This document shows, one piece after another, positions 16,556 through 23,834 of a stretch of 48,247 bases of DNA (positions are counted from its first letter, which is position 1; every line of letters starts with the position of its first letter). Location of the stretch: NCBI GenBank assembly GCA_030427985.1, contig JAUIBH010000021.1, positions 1 to 48,247 of the forward strand, written 5' to 3'. The stretch is from Bacteroidia bacterium. Its GTDB lineage: Bacteria; Bacteroidota; Bacteroidia; Flavobacteriales; Flavobacteriaceae. Both the position numbers and the translations under genes were made by a program. Below the pieces are notes generated by a model. That model saw only the letters and a list, made by a program, of their open reading frames with translations, was not told the DNA's origin and ran no database searches.

Positions 16556-17401
16556 TTAGTAGAATTCACTTGGGTAAATTAAATTGTAATACCCGTGTTT
16601 TTTTAGAATTTTATTTGTCAACTTAATTTCATTTGGTGATTGGTAATGGGGTTCTGTATTCCCTTTGTATGGTAATATTGTTTCTTGAAAGATTGTTTCC
16701 TTGTAATGCTTTTTGGTTATATAATCTTGATAAATAAGTGAAACCACGATAACCAATCTAGTATCTTCCATCTGCAATTCACTTTTTACGATTGATTCAG
16801 ATAACATAGTAATGCTCAATTTTGGGTCAACTTCTATTTGAATCCAATTATTCCTTTTACTTTCATTATCATTTATGAAATTAACTTCTGAACCATGTTC
16901 ATCAGTGGTATAGTATATCATTCCTGAATACTTTATTAGTGCTTTTCTACCTGAATTTAAAATACTGGTTTGAATTTGGATTTTAGACGCATCGTCAGGG
17001 TCAATTATAAATTTCATGCTTGTAACACCCAATTCAGCCTTTTTAGATTCAAAATCCAGACTATCCAATCGGATCAATTCTTGTGACTTGCCTATAGCCT
17101 TGTCCAATAGTTTCACTTGACCTTCTATATCATTTTTCACATCTCCTAATACACTATCTACTTTACCAATTTGAATAACCGAGCTTTCAATTTTCTTCAA
17201 TGAGCTTTTGGCAGTGTCTATCAAGTCGCTGTTATCCTTCCAAGAGTTGTATATGTTAATTATGTTTAGAAACAATATTAATCCTGCCACCCCATACTGA
17301 ATGATTTTTCTCAATGGTTGCCTAATCTCCATTATTTTAGGATTCAAATCCTTAAGCAAAAGAAATGATGTGAGAAAAGCCAATAAAAGTGATACGAACA
17401 T
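16556..17401 (-). CDS. Membrane protein with coiled coil, unknown function
   Basis: A 281-aa protein. Two transmembrane helices near the N-terminus (about residues 2-16 and 35-50) are followed by a coiled-coil region (about 55-110) and a beta-rich soluble domain of about 150 residues (MKFIIDPDDASKIQIQTSIL onward). No family is recognised. It starts 17 bp after the stop of the GIY-YIG-like gene on the same strand, so the two are probably co-transcribed. A membrane-anchored partner of a nuclease-like protein inside a mobile element resembles the architecture of some anti-phage modules, but no specific system is identified. Confidence 0.75.
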   Translation of the reverse strand: MFVSLLLAFLTSFLLLKDLNPKIMEIRQPLRKIIQYGVAGLILFLNIINIYNSWKDNSDLIDTAKSSLKKIESSVIQIGKVDSVLGDVKNDIEGQVKLLDKAIGKSQELIRLDSLDFESKKAELGVTSMKFIIDPDDASKIQIQTSILNSGRKALIKYSGMIYYTTDEHGSEVNFINDNESKRNNWIQIEVDPKLSITMLSESIVKSELQMEDTRLVIVVSLIYQDYITKKHYKETIFQETILPYKGNTEPHYQSPNEIKLTNKILKKHGYYNLIYPSEFY

Positions 17402-17418
17402 AATAGCTTAGTTATATA

Positions 17419-17841
17419 TTACCCCACCCTGTTCAGCGGGGGAAGTTCCCCAAACTCATTCAGATAGGCATTGAGCTTTTCCCTTTCAAGTTCAACGCCC
17501 ATTTTTGTACCGTGCAGTTCAATGTACAAATGTTCGTAGGGGTACTTTTCCTGTAGGGATTCAGATGACTTGTAACGAATGCCACAAGCATGGTTTGATG
17601 AGATGTGGTTGGGTGACAGTGACTTTCTGAGTTCAATCACCCTATCAATGAAACTTGTTGCCCTACCTATGTACAGCGTACCGCTCTTATCGGTTTTGAG
17701 CATCCTATGAACAGGTACTATGTTAGTTTTCGGCAACATGCAATAGAGTTCGTATGTACCGCCACCATCACCGTATTGTGCCTGTATCTTTTCCCAAAAT
17801 CTTTTATCGGAAAGCCTGTAGCTACTGTTCCTTATTTTCAT
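17419..17841 (-). CDS. GIY-YIG-like nuclease-domain protein
   Basis: A 140-aa protein with the elements of a GIY-YIG fold: an initial GTYELYC strand, then GTLYIGRATSFIDRVIELRK carrying the YIG and the downstream Arg. Aromatic and His positions follow (YPYEHLYIELH), and near the C-terminus is an acidic helix ELEREKLNAYLNEFGELPPL then LN. These correspond to the two strands, catalytic Arg and metal-binding Glu of GIY-YIG nucleases. The first motif is ELY instead of GIY. It is upstream in an apparent two-gene operon with the membrane protein. Activity is unproven. Confidence 0.7.
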   Translation of the reverse strand: MKIRNSSYRLSDKRFWEKIQAQYGDGGGTYELYCMLPKTNIVPVHRMLKTDKSGTLYIGRATSFIDRVIELRKSLSPNHISSNHACGIRYKSSESLQEKYPYEHLYIELHGTKMGVELEREKLNAYLNEFGELPPLNRVG

Positions 17842-17986
17842 TGGTCGGTCTATTTTGTTGGAGGAGGACGTAAATATATGGCTATCAATGAAAAATACCT
17901 ACAGGAATCGACCACCCCTATGATTTTTCCCACAATTGGTAAAATGGATTATCTTGTTGGTCTAAATCTATAAATCTAAATATCTT

Positions 17987-18622
17987 ATGGCGGGATTGCA
18001 CGGTGCAAAGAAAAAAGATGAAATTTTAAAATTCCTTCTGACTGAACCGAATGGCATGAACAATATGACCATCGCCCGAAAACTGTTCCAAAATAAAACT
18101 GGGCCAAGGGAAGTGGAATTATTGCTGAGGGAAATGGTGTCTGAAGTCCCATCAATTGTTGACCTTGATGAACGAAAGGACAGTGTGATTGCAATACCCA
18201 ACGATTTGACCAAGAAATATGCAGCAGAGAACGGTTACTTTACACAATGTTTCATGGAGAGTTCTTTCAAGAAGATTGATGAAAATAAAAAGAATGAGGA
18301 GGCAGAAAAACTGGAACGGGAATTTAGGGAACTGCAATCAGAGAATCTAAAATTGTCCACTAAATTAAGTAGGCAAAAGCTGAAAACACATTGGATTCCA
18401 ATTGCCATTTCAATTATAGGGGTATTGGTGGCTATCGCATTGAGGTTCATTCCAACCGATAACTCTTTAAAGGAAAAGGTGTATGAAAAATTGGAGCAAC
18501 AGGAAAATGAACTGGAACTACTAAAAACAGAATTCAAAAGGGAGAACGATGTGTTAAAAGACGAGCTTAGTAAAGTACAAACATTATTTAAAGCCCAAAT
18601 ATCTGATTCCATTTCAAATTAA
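17987..18622 (+). CDS. Winged-helix / coiled-coil / transmembrane protein, unknown function
   Basis: A 211-aa protein. The N-terminus looks like a winged-helix domain (KKDEILKFLLTEPNGMNN, MTIARKLFQNKTGPREVELL). It is followed by a coiled coil (about 95-130), one transmembrane helix (WIPIAISIIGVLVAIALRFI, about 139-158) and a second coiled coil to the C-terminus. No signal peptide is seen. A DNA-binding-like head on a membrane anchor suggests a sensor or an adaptor; this is inference. It diverges from the GIY-YIG operon across 145 bp and may belong to the same functional module. Confidence 0.7.
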   Translation: MAGLHGAKKKDEILKFLLTEPNGMNNMTIARKLFQNKTGPREVELLLREMVSEVPSIVDLDERKDSVIAIPNDLTKKYAAENGYFTQCFMESSFKKIDENKKNEEAEKLEREFRELQSENLKLSTKLSRQKLKTHWIPIAISIIGVLVAIALRFIPTDNSLKEKVYEKLEQQENELELLKTEFKRENDVLKDELSKVQTLFKAQISDSISN

Positions 18623-18858
18623 CCCATTCTTTCAATGGAGTGGATGTCCCCCAATTTTATAGGTAAATCCAGTCTACCTTTTCTCTCCAACTTGACGGTA
18701 AAAAGAATCTCATGTAAATCCTGCAAGTCAGTTGAAAGCCTCTCTATTTGTTGAATGTCATTTTTAGAGGATTGGATGACACCTTGGATACTTTTGCCGT
18801 CCAGCTTTTCCAAAGTGACCATTTCATCGATGAATATTCTGATGTACTTTTCCCCCAT
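18619..18858 (-). CDS. Small coiled-coil protein, unknown
   Basis: A 79-aa ORF starting at ATG 18858 (MGEKYIRIFIDEMVTLEKLD); the longer frame to 18882 would need a TTG start. The product is helical and charged with a central coiled-coil-like segment (IQSSKNDIQQIERLSTDLQD). The stop overlaps the stop of the convergent gene at 17987-18622. It is unrecognised but probably real, judging from regular amphipathic composition and good packing. Confidence 0.5.
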   Translation of the reverse strand: MGEKYIRIFIDEMVTLEKLDGKSIQGVIQSSKNDIQQIERLSTDLQDLHEILFTVKLERKGRLDLPIKLGDIHSIERMG

Positions 18859-19029
18859 ACACAAATATAAGTGAATTTGCAATCATCCAGTTTTCTTGAC
18901 GGCATAGAAGGCTATCCCTCTCAGAAATCGAACGGCAGATATCATTCGTAACAGCCCTGTAAGCTTTTTAGGCAGTCAGTTGAATAATTATTTGTTTTAA
19001 AAGCACATGGAAAATAAAACAACACTAAA

Positions 19030-19090
19030 ATACATCATATATGGTATTTTAATTATAATTATTTGTTAATATATATCATATATGATGTAT
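19030..19090. promoter_or_regulatory. Paired palindromic operator-like sites centred on CATATATG
   Basis: Two dyads share the core CATATATG. Site 1 (19030-19047) is ATACATCATATATGGTAT, a weaker dyad. Site 2 (19071-19090) is ATATATCATATATGATGTAT, a 20-bp palindrome with one mismatched pair. Their centres are 41 bp apart, close to four helical turns. A -7-like TATATTTG follows at 19098-19105, just before the gene at 19135. The arrangement is that of an operator pair overlapping a promoter. The XRE-type protein at 19508 is a plausible ligand. Confidence 0.55.
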
Positions 19091-19134
19091 TTATTTATAT
19101 ATTTGAAGTGTAATAATCTTAAATAGCCAATATC

Positions 19135-19449
19135 ATGGAAGCTAAATTTGAATTTGTACAAGTAAAAGGGAAAATTAAAGAAAGTCCAATCCAAAGAGGA
19201 TTATTCCTTAAAAACGGAGTACCATTTGCCTATGGTCATTATGATGTTAAGGAAGGGGGGAATAATGAATTATATCTTGCCTTTCGCAAAGGTGAATTTG
19301 ATGATGTTGGCCTTTCTAAATTTGTTGTAGCCGTTTGGGAAGCTACTGGGTATGTTAGGGGGGCAAACGGTACCCGAGTTACGGAAAACAATGTTATTGT
19401 GGAAAATATAATTGAAAGATGGAATCAACAGCATGGGGAAGCAGCATAA
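19135..19449 (+). CDS. Unknown small protein, first gene of an XRE-regulator operon
   Basis: A 104-aa soluble protein with no signal or membrane segment (MEAKFEFVQVKGKIKESPIQ at the start). It is rich in beta-type pattern up to residue 70, with a helical C-terminus (IVENIIERWNQQHG). No family is recognised. It begins 30 nt after a good -7 element and 45 nt after the paired palindromes. It is followed after 58 bp by an HTH regulator, so it is the likely regulated partner. Confidence 0.6.
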   Translation: MEAKFEFVQVKGKIKESPIQRGLFLKNGVPFAYGHYDVKEGGNNELYLAFRKGEFDDVGLSKFVVAVWEATGYVRGANGTRVTENNVIVENIIERWNQQHGEAA

Positions 19450-19507
19450 TATTCTAATCTTAAAATTAATTTAAGCCATACTCATTTTCTGATTTAAAGC
19501 GTGAAAT

Positions 19508-19966
19508 ATGATTATAGAAATGATAAATAAGCTAAGAAAGGAAAAGGGTATTACCATTGCGGACTTAGCAGAAAAAATAGGAGCTTCTCACGTGACTTTA
19601 CAACGAAACCTTGTTGAGGGGTCAAAGCTAAAAGTTGAAGATATGGAGGCCATCGCAAGAGTTCTTGGCGAGAAGGAATTCTATGCAGCCATAATAGAAG
19701 AGCTACAAACCCTTGAGTTTGTCAAAATGGATATCCAGAATGGAGCCACGTGGGGTATCTTCTTGGTGAACGACACCCCCCAAATGGTCGGGTACGTTGA
19801 AAATCTTAGACTTATATTATACATAAAGGAGAGCGACTCCTCCATTTATAATCGCAAAAAGCTGGAAAAGGCCATCGGGCCTGGAGTGGAACTGGAGGAT
19901 ATAAAGGAAGATAACAACATTGTCAATATGTGGGTCTATCAATATAGACGTAAGAGCGGTGATTGA
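19508..19966 (+). CDS. XRE-type helix-turn-helix regulator with C-terminal domain
   Basis: A 152-aa protein. Residues 5-55 form an XRE/Cro-type HTH (INKLRKEKGITIADLAEKIG, then ASHVTLQRNLVEGSKLKVED). The C-terminal ~95 residues are an unrecognised mixed alpha/beta domain with a QNGATWGIFLVNDTPQMVGY segment. It probably represses its own operon through the palindromes at 19030-19090; this is inference from position. Confidence 0.78.
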   Translation: MIIEMINKLRKEKGITIADLAEKIGASHVTLQRNLVEGSKLKVEDMEAIARVLGEKEFYAAIIEELQTLEFVKMDIQNGATWGIFLVNDTPQMVGYVENLRLILYIKESDSSIYNRKKLEKAIGPGVELEDIKEDNNIVNMWVYQYRRKSGD

Positions 19967-20386
19967 TAATCTCACTTAATTCAAAACGTATTTGGAGTCA
20001 ATTTTACAGGTCCTAGGTGCGGAGCAATCTACCACGTAACTATTTTAATAGCTTTATAAATTCCACATTAAAGTTAGTTGGTCAAACAATATTTGGTTCA
20101 ACCCACGAAGTTTACCCGCACTAATTTAAACTTCGTTTACATTAATTCGGTTAAATTCTTAGGGTACGCCTTCGGCAGATTGGTATTTGTTATAAATTCA
20201 TCTCACGTTGTTCGATGAATCCCAGTTATATAAGATTTCCATAAAGGGGGTAAATATCACTTATACTTATAGTCAACATTTACTTACTTCATCATTGTTT
20301 TGAAACCAACATTAAGTTATAAATACAACATAGTAAATAGGCCACCATCTTTGGTTCAAAGCGTTTAATCTTTAATCAATTCAATT
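19967..20386. other. Long intergenic stretch in the element, no gene seen
   Basis: About 420 bp, A+T-rich, with stop codons in all frames. No clear terminator, promoter, RNA fold or decayed gene was recognised here. It precedes the 288-aa protein gene and may hold its regulatory region. Confidence 0.4.
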
Positions 20387-21253
20387 ATGCAAAATGAAGA
20401 TTGGGAATTGTCGGATGAACAACAGAAATCTCTTGAAGTAGACCTTCTGGAAATTCAACAGATAGCAAAATGGAAAAGAGATGGTAAAAAATTAAAAACG
20501 CATGAAGATGTTAGAGAATATAGAGCTGAACGATATCGAGAACATTTTCAGTCCTATGACAAGGAGGTTGTTAAAATTGCCCATTTGGACGATGCTGGCA
20601 CCATTTTGGAAACAGTGTTTTTGGATCGTACTTGTCCTAGGATAAAAATAGAAAAGATTGAAAAGAAGAATAGGCCCAAGAATATTGACTCAGGTCTGAT
20701 TAAACTAGATAATCTTTCAGAACTTGCCCAAAAATATTACCATTTATTTGATGGAGAGGTGGTCTTAAAAAAGCCAAAAGGGATTGAGGAGGTAAAAGTA
20801 AAAATTACTCCTTTTGTTGATTTTCATGCATATCAAAAATATTTGAAGGCAATTGGTGTACAATTCAAGGCGTGCAATCCAAAATTATCATTACAGGGCC
20901 TTAATGATTGGTTGGTACATATGTATACGGGATGTGTGTCCATACCACGGATAGTGGAAGATTTAAGAAAAGAACAGTACAATATAATCGAATCCATAGC
21001 CAATGATGTTTACCATAAATCTTATGAACCCAAAACATACCCCGTGAAATTTCTCTGGAATCCAGATTATGATTTAACTGATCAAGAAAAGACACAGATT
21101 ATAAATGAAATTAATGGAAAGGAAAGGAGGTCAGGAACATTAGCGATTTTAAAGTCACATTATGAAGAAGGTATCAGTAAGAATGAGCTTATCAAAAGAT
21201 CAGGCATATCTAAACCAAAAGTCTACGAGTATTGGGATAAGTTTGCTAGCTAA
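20387..21253 (+). CDS. Unknown protein with C-terminal helix-turn-helix
   Basis: A 288-aa soluble protein, charged and rich in Lys/Glu. The last ~50 residues form an HTH-like segment (LAILKSHYEEGISKNELIKR, then SGISKPKVYEYWDKF). The central part (about 120-215) carries LSLQGLNDWLVHMYTGCVSI and VEDLRKEQYNIIESIANDVY. No family is recognised. A C-terminal HTH on a mobile element suggests a DNA-binding accessory or replication-type protein, but nothing in it identifies one. Confidence 0.65.
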   Translation: MQNEDWELSDEQQKSLEVDLLEIQQIAKWKRDGKKLKTHEDVREYRAERYREHFQSYDKEVVKIAHLDDAGTILETVFLDRTCPRIKIEKIEKKNRPKNIDSGLIKLDNLSELAQKYYHLFDGEVVLKKPKGIEEVKVKITPFVDFHAYQKYLKAIGVQFKACNPKLSLQGLNDWLVHMYTGCVSIPRIVEDLRKEQYNIIESIANDVYHKSYEPKTYPVKFLWNPDYDLTDQEKTQIINEINGKERRSGTLAILKSHYEEGISKNELIKRSGISKPKVYEYWDKFAS

Positions 21254-21283
21254 TGAAATCCATATTTGATTATTAGTTGCGTG

Positions 21284-21538
21284 CTATTTCAACTCCAATA
21301 AATCCAATACTTGGTTATTTGAAAGATTTAAGGCTTTGACTATACCCAGAAAGCTTAATATTGTGGGGCTGGCCTGACCATTTTCAATTCTACTAATTTG
21401 TGTTCGAGCCAAATCAGCTTCAAGTGCAAGATCGAGTTGTGACATACCTTTGGTTAAACGAAGCTCTTTGAGTTTTATACCCAATCGTCCTTTATATTCG
21501 GATTCTATTTTTCTCCTCTCGTCATCTCGAAAATCCAT
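21284..21538 (-). CDS. XRE-family transcriptional regulator
   Basis: An 84-aa single-domain Cro/C1-type regulator. The HTH covers about residues 19-75: LGIKLKELRLTKGMSQLDLA, then LEADLARTQISRIENGQASP, a textbook pattern. It diverges from a small lipoprotein gene, with a perfect 16-bp palindrome between them at 21609-21624 that could be its operator. Confidence 0.88.
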   Translation of the reverse strand: MDFRDDERRKIESEYKGRLGIKLKELRLTKGMSQLDLALEADLARTQISRIENGQASPTILSFLGIVKALNLSNNQVLDLLELK

Positions 21539-21608
21539 ATCCCAATATCAGGACATCGTAACTCACGAATTGACGCTTATAGGCACATTCGAATATAATG
21601 GTGTTTAA

Positions 21609-21624
21609 ATAAAATATATTTTAT
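21609..21624. promoter_or_regulatory. Perfect 16-bp A+T palindrome, possible operator
   Basis: ATAAAATATATTTTAT reads the same on both strands. It lies in the 142-bp divergent region between the XRE regulator (starts 21538, minus) and the lipoprotein (starts 21681, plus). In A+T-rich DNA such palindromes can arise by chance, so the call rests on position. Confidence 0.35.
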
Positions 21625-21680
21625 AAAATTGAGTTATTAATAAATATTTTTCAATTTATGTAAATTTAAAATTCGCTTTT

Positions 21681-21968
21681 ATGAAGAAAATTCTATTCTC
21701 ACTCATCATGCTTTTTATTCTTTTTTCCTGCGGTTCGGTCAATAGAACTATGTTCGGAACAACTGAGAAAAACCTTTTGAAGACGGTATCTATTGAACAA
21801 GGATGTGACACGGAAAACATCGAAATACTGGAAAAGCTCAAAGGACTTCACGGAGCCACTTATGCTTTAAACGTATGTGGAACTAGAATGATCTACAAAC
21901 AGGTTGGATCAGTTTTTATGGAAGCCTCCAAAGCTGATGAAACTGTTAAGAGTTTGAATGAAAACTAA
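21681..21968 (+). CDS. Small lipoprotein, unknown
   Basis: A 95-aa protein with a lipoprotein signal peptide (MKKILFSLIMLFILFSCGSV; lipidated Cys17). The mature part is short, with two more Cys residues (GCDTENIEIL and NVCGTRM) that could form a disulphide in the periplasm. The family is not recognised, though small lipoproteins of this look are common in flavobacteria. It is divergent from the XRE regulator. Confidence 0.68.
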   Translation: MKKILFSLIMLFILFSCGSVNRTMFGTTEKNLLKTVSIEQGCDTENIEILEKLKGLHGATYALNVCGTRMIYKQVGSVFMEASKADETVKSLNEN

Positions 21969-22380
21969 AAAAGTTCTTTTCAACCTGTAAAAAGTTGATC
22001 AAAAATCAGAAGCTTTTCACTTGTATTCTCAGAAAACCTTCATTTGTAAAATTGGGTGGGGTAGGGAGGAAAACTGATATAAGTAAGGGGCATTTATATA
22101 GGTTCCCTTTTGTTCTGGTGAAAGACACAAAAAACGGTGATTTCGTAATACGATAATAATGCAACGTAAAATTGAGGTTAAAAATCACCCCAAAATACAC
22201 TATAAATAGATACCTCTTGAAATCGGAACAGAAACAGATTAAAGAAAACAACGCCATTAAATATTTCATAATGGACATTAAATATTCTTTAATCCCAGTA
22301 ATCAATTCCTTGATCGAATAAAGTCCCAAGTGTTTGGATCACATTTTTCAAAATACATTATTGCGGTAAAATATTATAGC

Positions 22381-22776
22381 ATGGAACAATTGATAAAATT
22401 AAAGGTCAAAGAAGAATCCTCCACTGGCGAACAGGCAGAAAGAATTATCGACAGCTTTATTAAATCCTGCATTAATCTGGATACCTCAATACTGGAACCG
22501 ATGATAGAAGAAGACCAATTTTTTGATGATCTGGACAAATATCGATTTTTAGCCTTTTTAAAGGCTCAATTTGATTCGGCAAGGGGACAAGGCTCCAAAA
22601 AGACGATCGTTAAAAATGGACGGTGTGCGCTATGTGTAATGGGGCACAAAACGTATGAGTTTTATGGCAAGAAATCAACGCCCAGATTTGCCTATGTGAT
22701 TGAAATCGTAAACGGAAAGGTCAAGAACATTTTCAATTGTAATGCCAGTTCAGGTTGGATTAATAATATTTCGTAA
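22381..22776 (+). CDS. Unknown 131-aa protein
   Basis: Starts at ATG 22381 (MEQLIKLKVKEESS); a longer frame from a GTG at 22330 is less likely. The product has no signal peptide. It begins helical (EQAERIIDSFIKSCINLDTS) and ends in a beta-rich part with CALCVMGHKTYEFYG and VIEIVNGKVKNIFNCNASSG, which resembles the end of a cystatin/NTF2-like sheet. That resemblance is weak. It is followed after 8 bp by a lipoprotein gene, so the two form an operon. Confidence 0.6.
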   Translation: MEQLIKLKVKEESSTGEQAERIIDSFIKSCINLDTSILEPMIEEDQFFDDLDKYRFLAFLKAQFDSARGQGSKKTIVKNGRCALCVMGHKTYEFYGKKSTPRFAYVIEIVNGKVKNIFNCNASSGWINNIS

Positions 22777-22784
22777 ATTAAAGC

Positions 22785-23675
22785 ATGACTAGAGTTTGTC
22801 TTATTGTGTTGGTTTTGTTTGGTTTAGGATGCAAACCGAGCAACTCAAATAATCCAGAGAGTGAATCTTCACATCAAGAATATGGGGTTCAAAAAAAAGC
22901 TGAGAGGAGAAAATTATTTTTAGAGTTTTGGTTGGATATGCCTAAGGAGAGCTTCAGGGATGTAAGGCAAAGATTAATAGACGAAGGAGTGATAATTAAT
23001 AGCGAGCGAGTAACTGTTGAGGATAGGGTTATGGAGTTTGGTATTGGTTTTGAATACCTAACTGGCTATTGTAATTCCATTCCAGTGATTCCCATTTTTG
23101 AAGATAATAAACTTGTGGCTATTGAATTGATTGGGAACACTTGCTTTTATTCAATATTCAAAGAAAAATACAATTTACCTGATTTAACTAACAGAGAATG
23201 GGTTACTTCCTCGCCAAATCTCCCATCTTTAATAAATCAATTAGGTAAAAAGGGAAATGATTCTAATGAATTGTTAGATGAGTTTGAAGAAGGCTTAATG
23301 GAAAAACCTAGAATCACAATTAATACAGAAAGAGTAATACTGCAACGGAGTCCTTTAGATTATGATACTGGAGAGGTAGTTTGGAAAGATGATATGGCAA
23401 TTCATATTGAACATGATGAGTATAAAAAGTATAAGAAAAATATAATTCCCAAGCCTGAAGAATACTTAAAAAATCCATCTTTTAAGATGGAATATTTATT
23501 TGAATATGACGGAGTATTCTTTGAAGGTAAAAGTTTGGGTAGCTTAATCTTTACATATCTATCTAAAGAAAGACTATTGAAAAGGCAAGAGGATTTAAAA
23601 AGAATAATTGAGCTAAATGAGCAGATTTCTATAGATAAAGATTCAACTGCAAAAAGGGTTTTCAAGAATATCTAG
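22785..23675 (+). CDS. Lipoprotein, unknown function
   Basis: A 296-aa protein with a lipoprotein signal (LIVLVLFGLGCKPSN, Cys16 predicted lipidated) and a Ser/Asn linker. A mixed domain follows (KLFLEFWLDMPKESFRDVRQ onward), then a Lys/Glu-rich helical C-terminus. The WLDMPKESFRDV segment recalls small outer-membrane-assembly-like (BamE/SmpA-like) domains that begin with a G/xMpkeev pattern, but the match is loose. It is the last element gene before attR. Confidence 0.65.
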   Translation: MTRVCLIVLVLFGLGCKPSNSNNPESESSHQEYGVQKKAERRKLFLEFWLDMPKESFRDVRQRLIDEGVIINSERVTVEDRVMEFGIGFEYLTGYCNSIPVIPIFEDNKLVAIELIGNTCFYSIFKEKYNLPDLTNREWVTSSPNLPSLINQLGKKGNDSNELLDEFEEGLMEKPRITINTERVILQRSPLDYDTGEVVWKDDMAIHIEHDEYKKYKKNIIPKPEEYLKNPSFKMEYLFEYDGVFFEGKSLGSLIFTYLSKERLLKRQEDLKRIIELNEQISIDKDSTAKRVFKNI

Positions 23676-23753
23676 TTAATCTGTATTTACAAAAATCAAA
23701 ATTTAGATAATTCAAAGATGTATCTCATTTTGAACCGTTTATAATACTTAAAA

Positions 23754-23783
23754 TTGATATTGGCTCATAGAATTGTATCTTTC
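23754..23783 (+). promoter_or_regulatory. Outward-facing promoter candidate near the element's right end
   Basis: TTG at 23754-23756, a 19-nt spacer and TATCTTTC at 23776-23783 fit the flavobacterial promoter with one mismatch (C for the final G). It points out of the element towards the radC 3' fragment and the deacetylase-like and yjjG genes. Those genes have otherwise lost the native radC promoter. Confidence 0.5.
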
Positions 23784-23834
23784 CGAGAAGACAGTTTTTA
23801 ATCTCTTTGTATCTTGTCGTCAAATCCCATATTT

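Noticed and set aside
22006..22329. A 107-codon minus-strand open frame with hydrophobic segments
   Set aside because: It begins with TTG, lies opposite the leader of the 22381 gene, has low-complexity Phe/Leu-rich content typical of A+T-rich antisense DNA, and no start context or family match.
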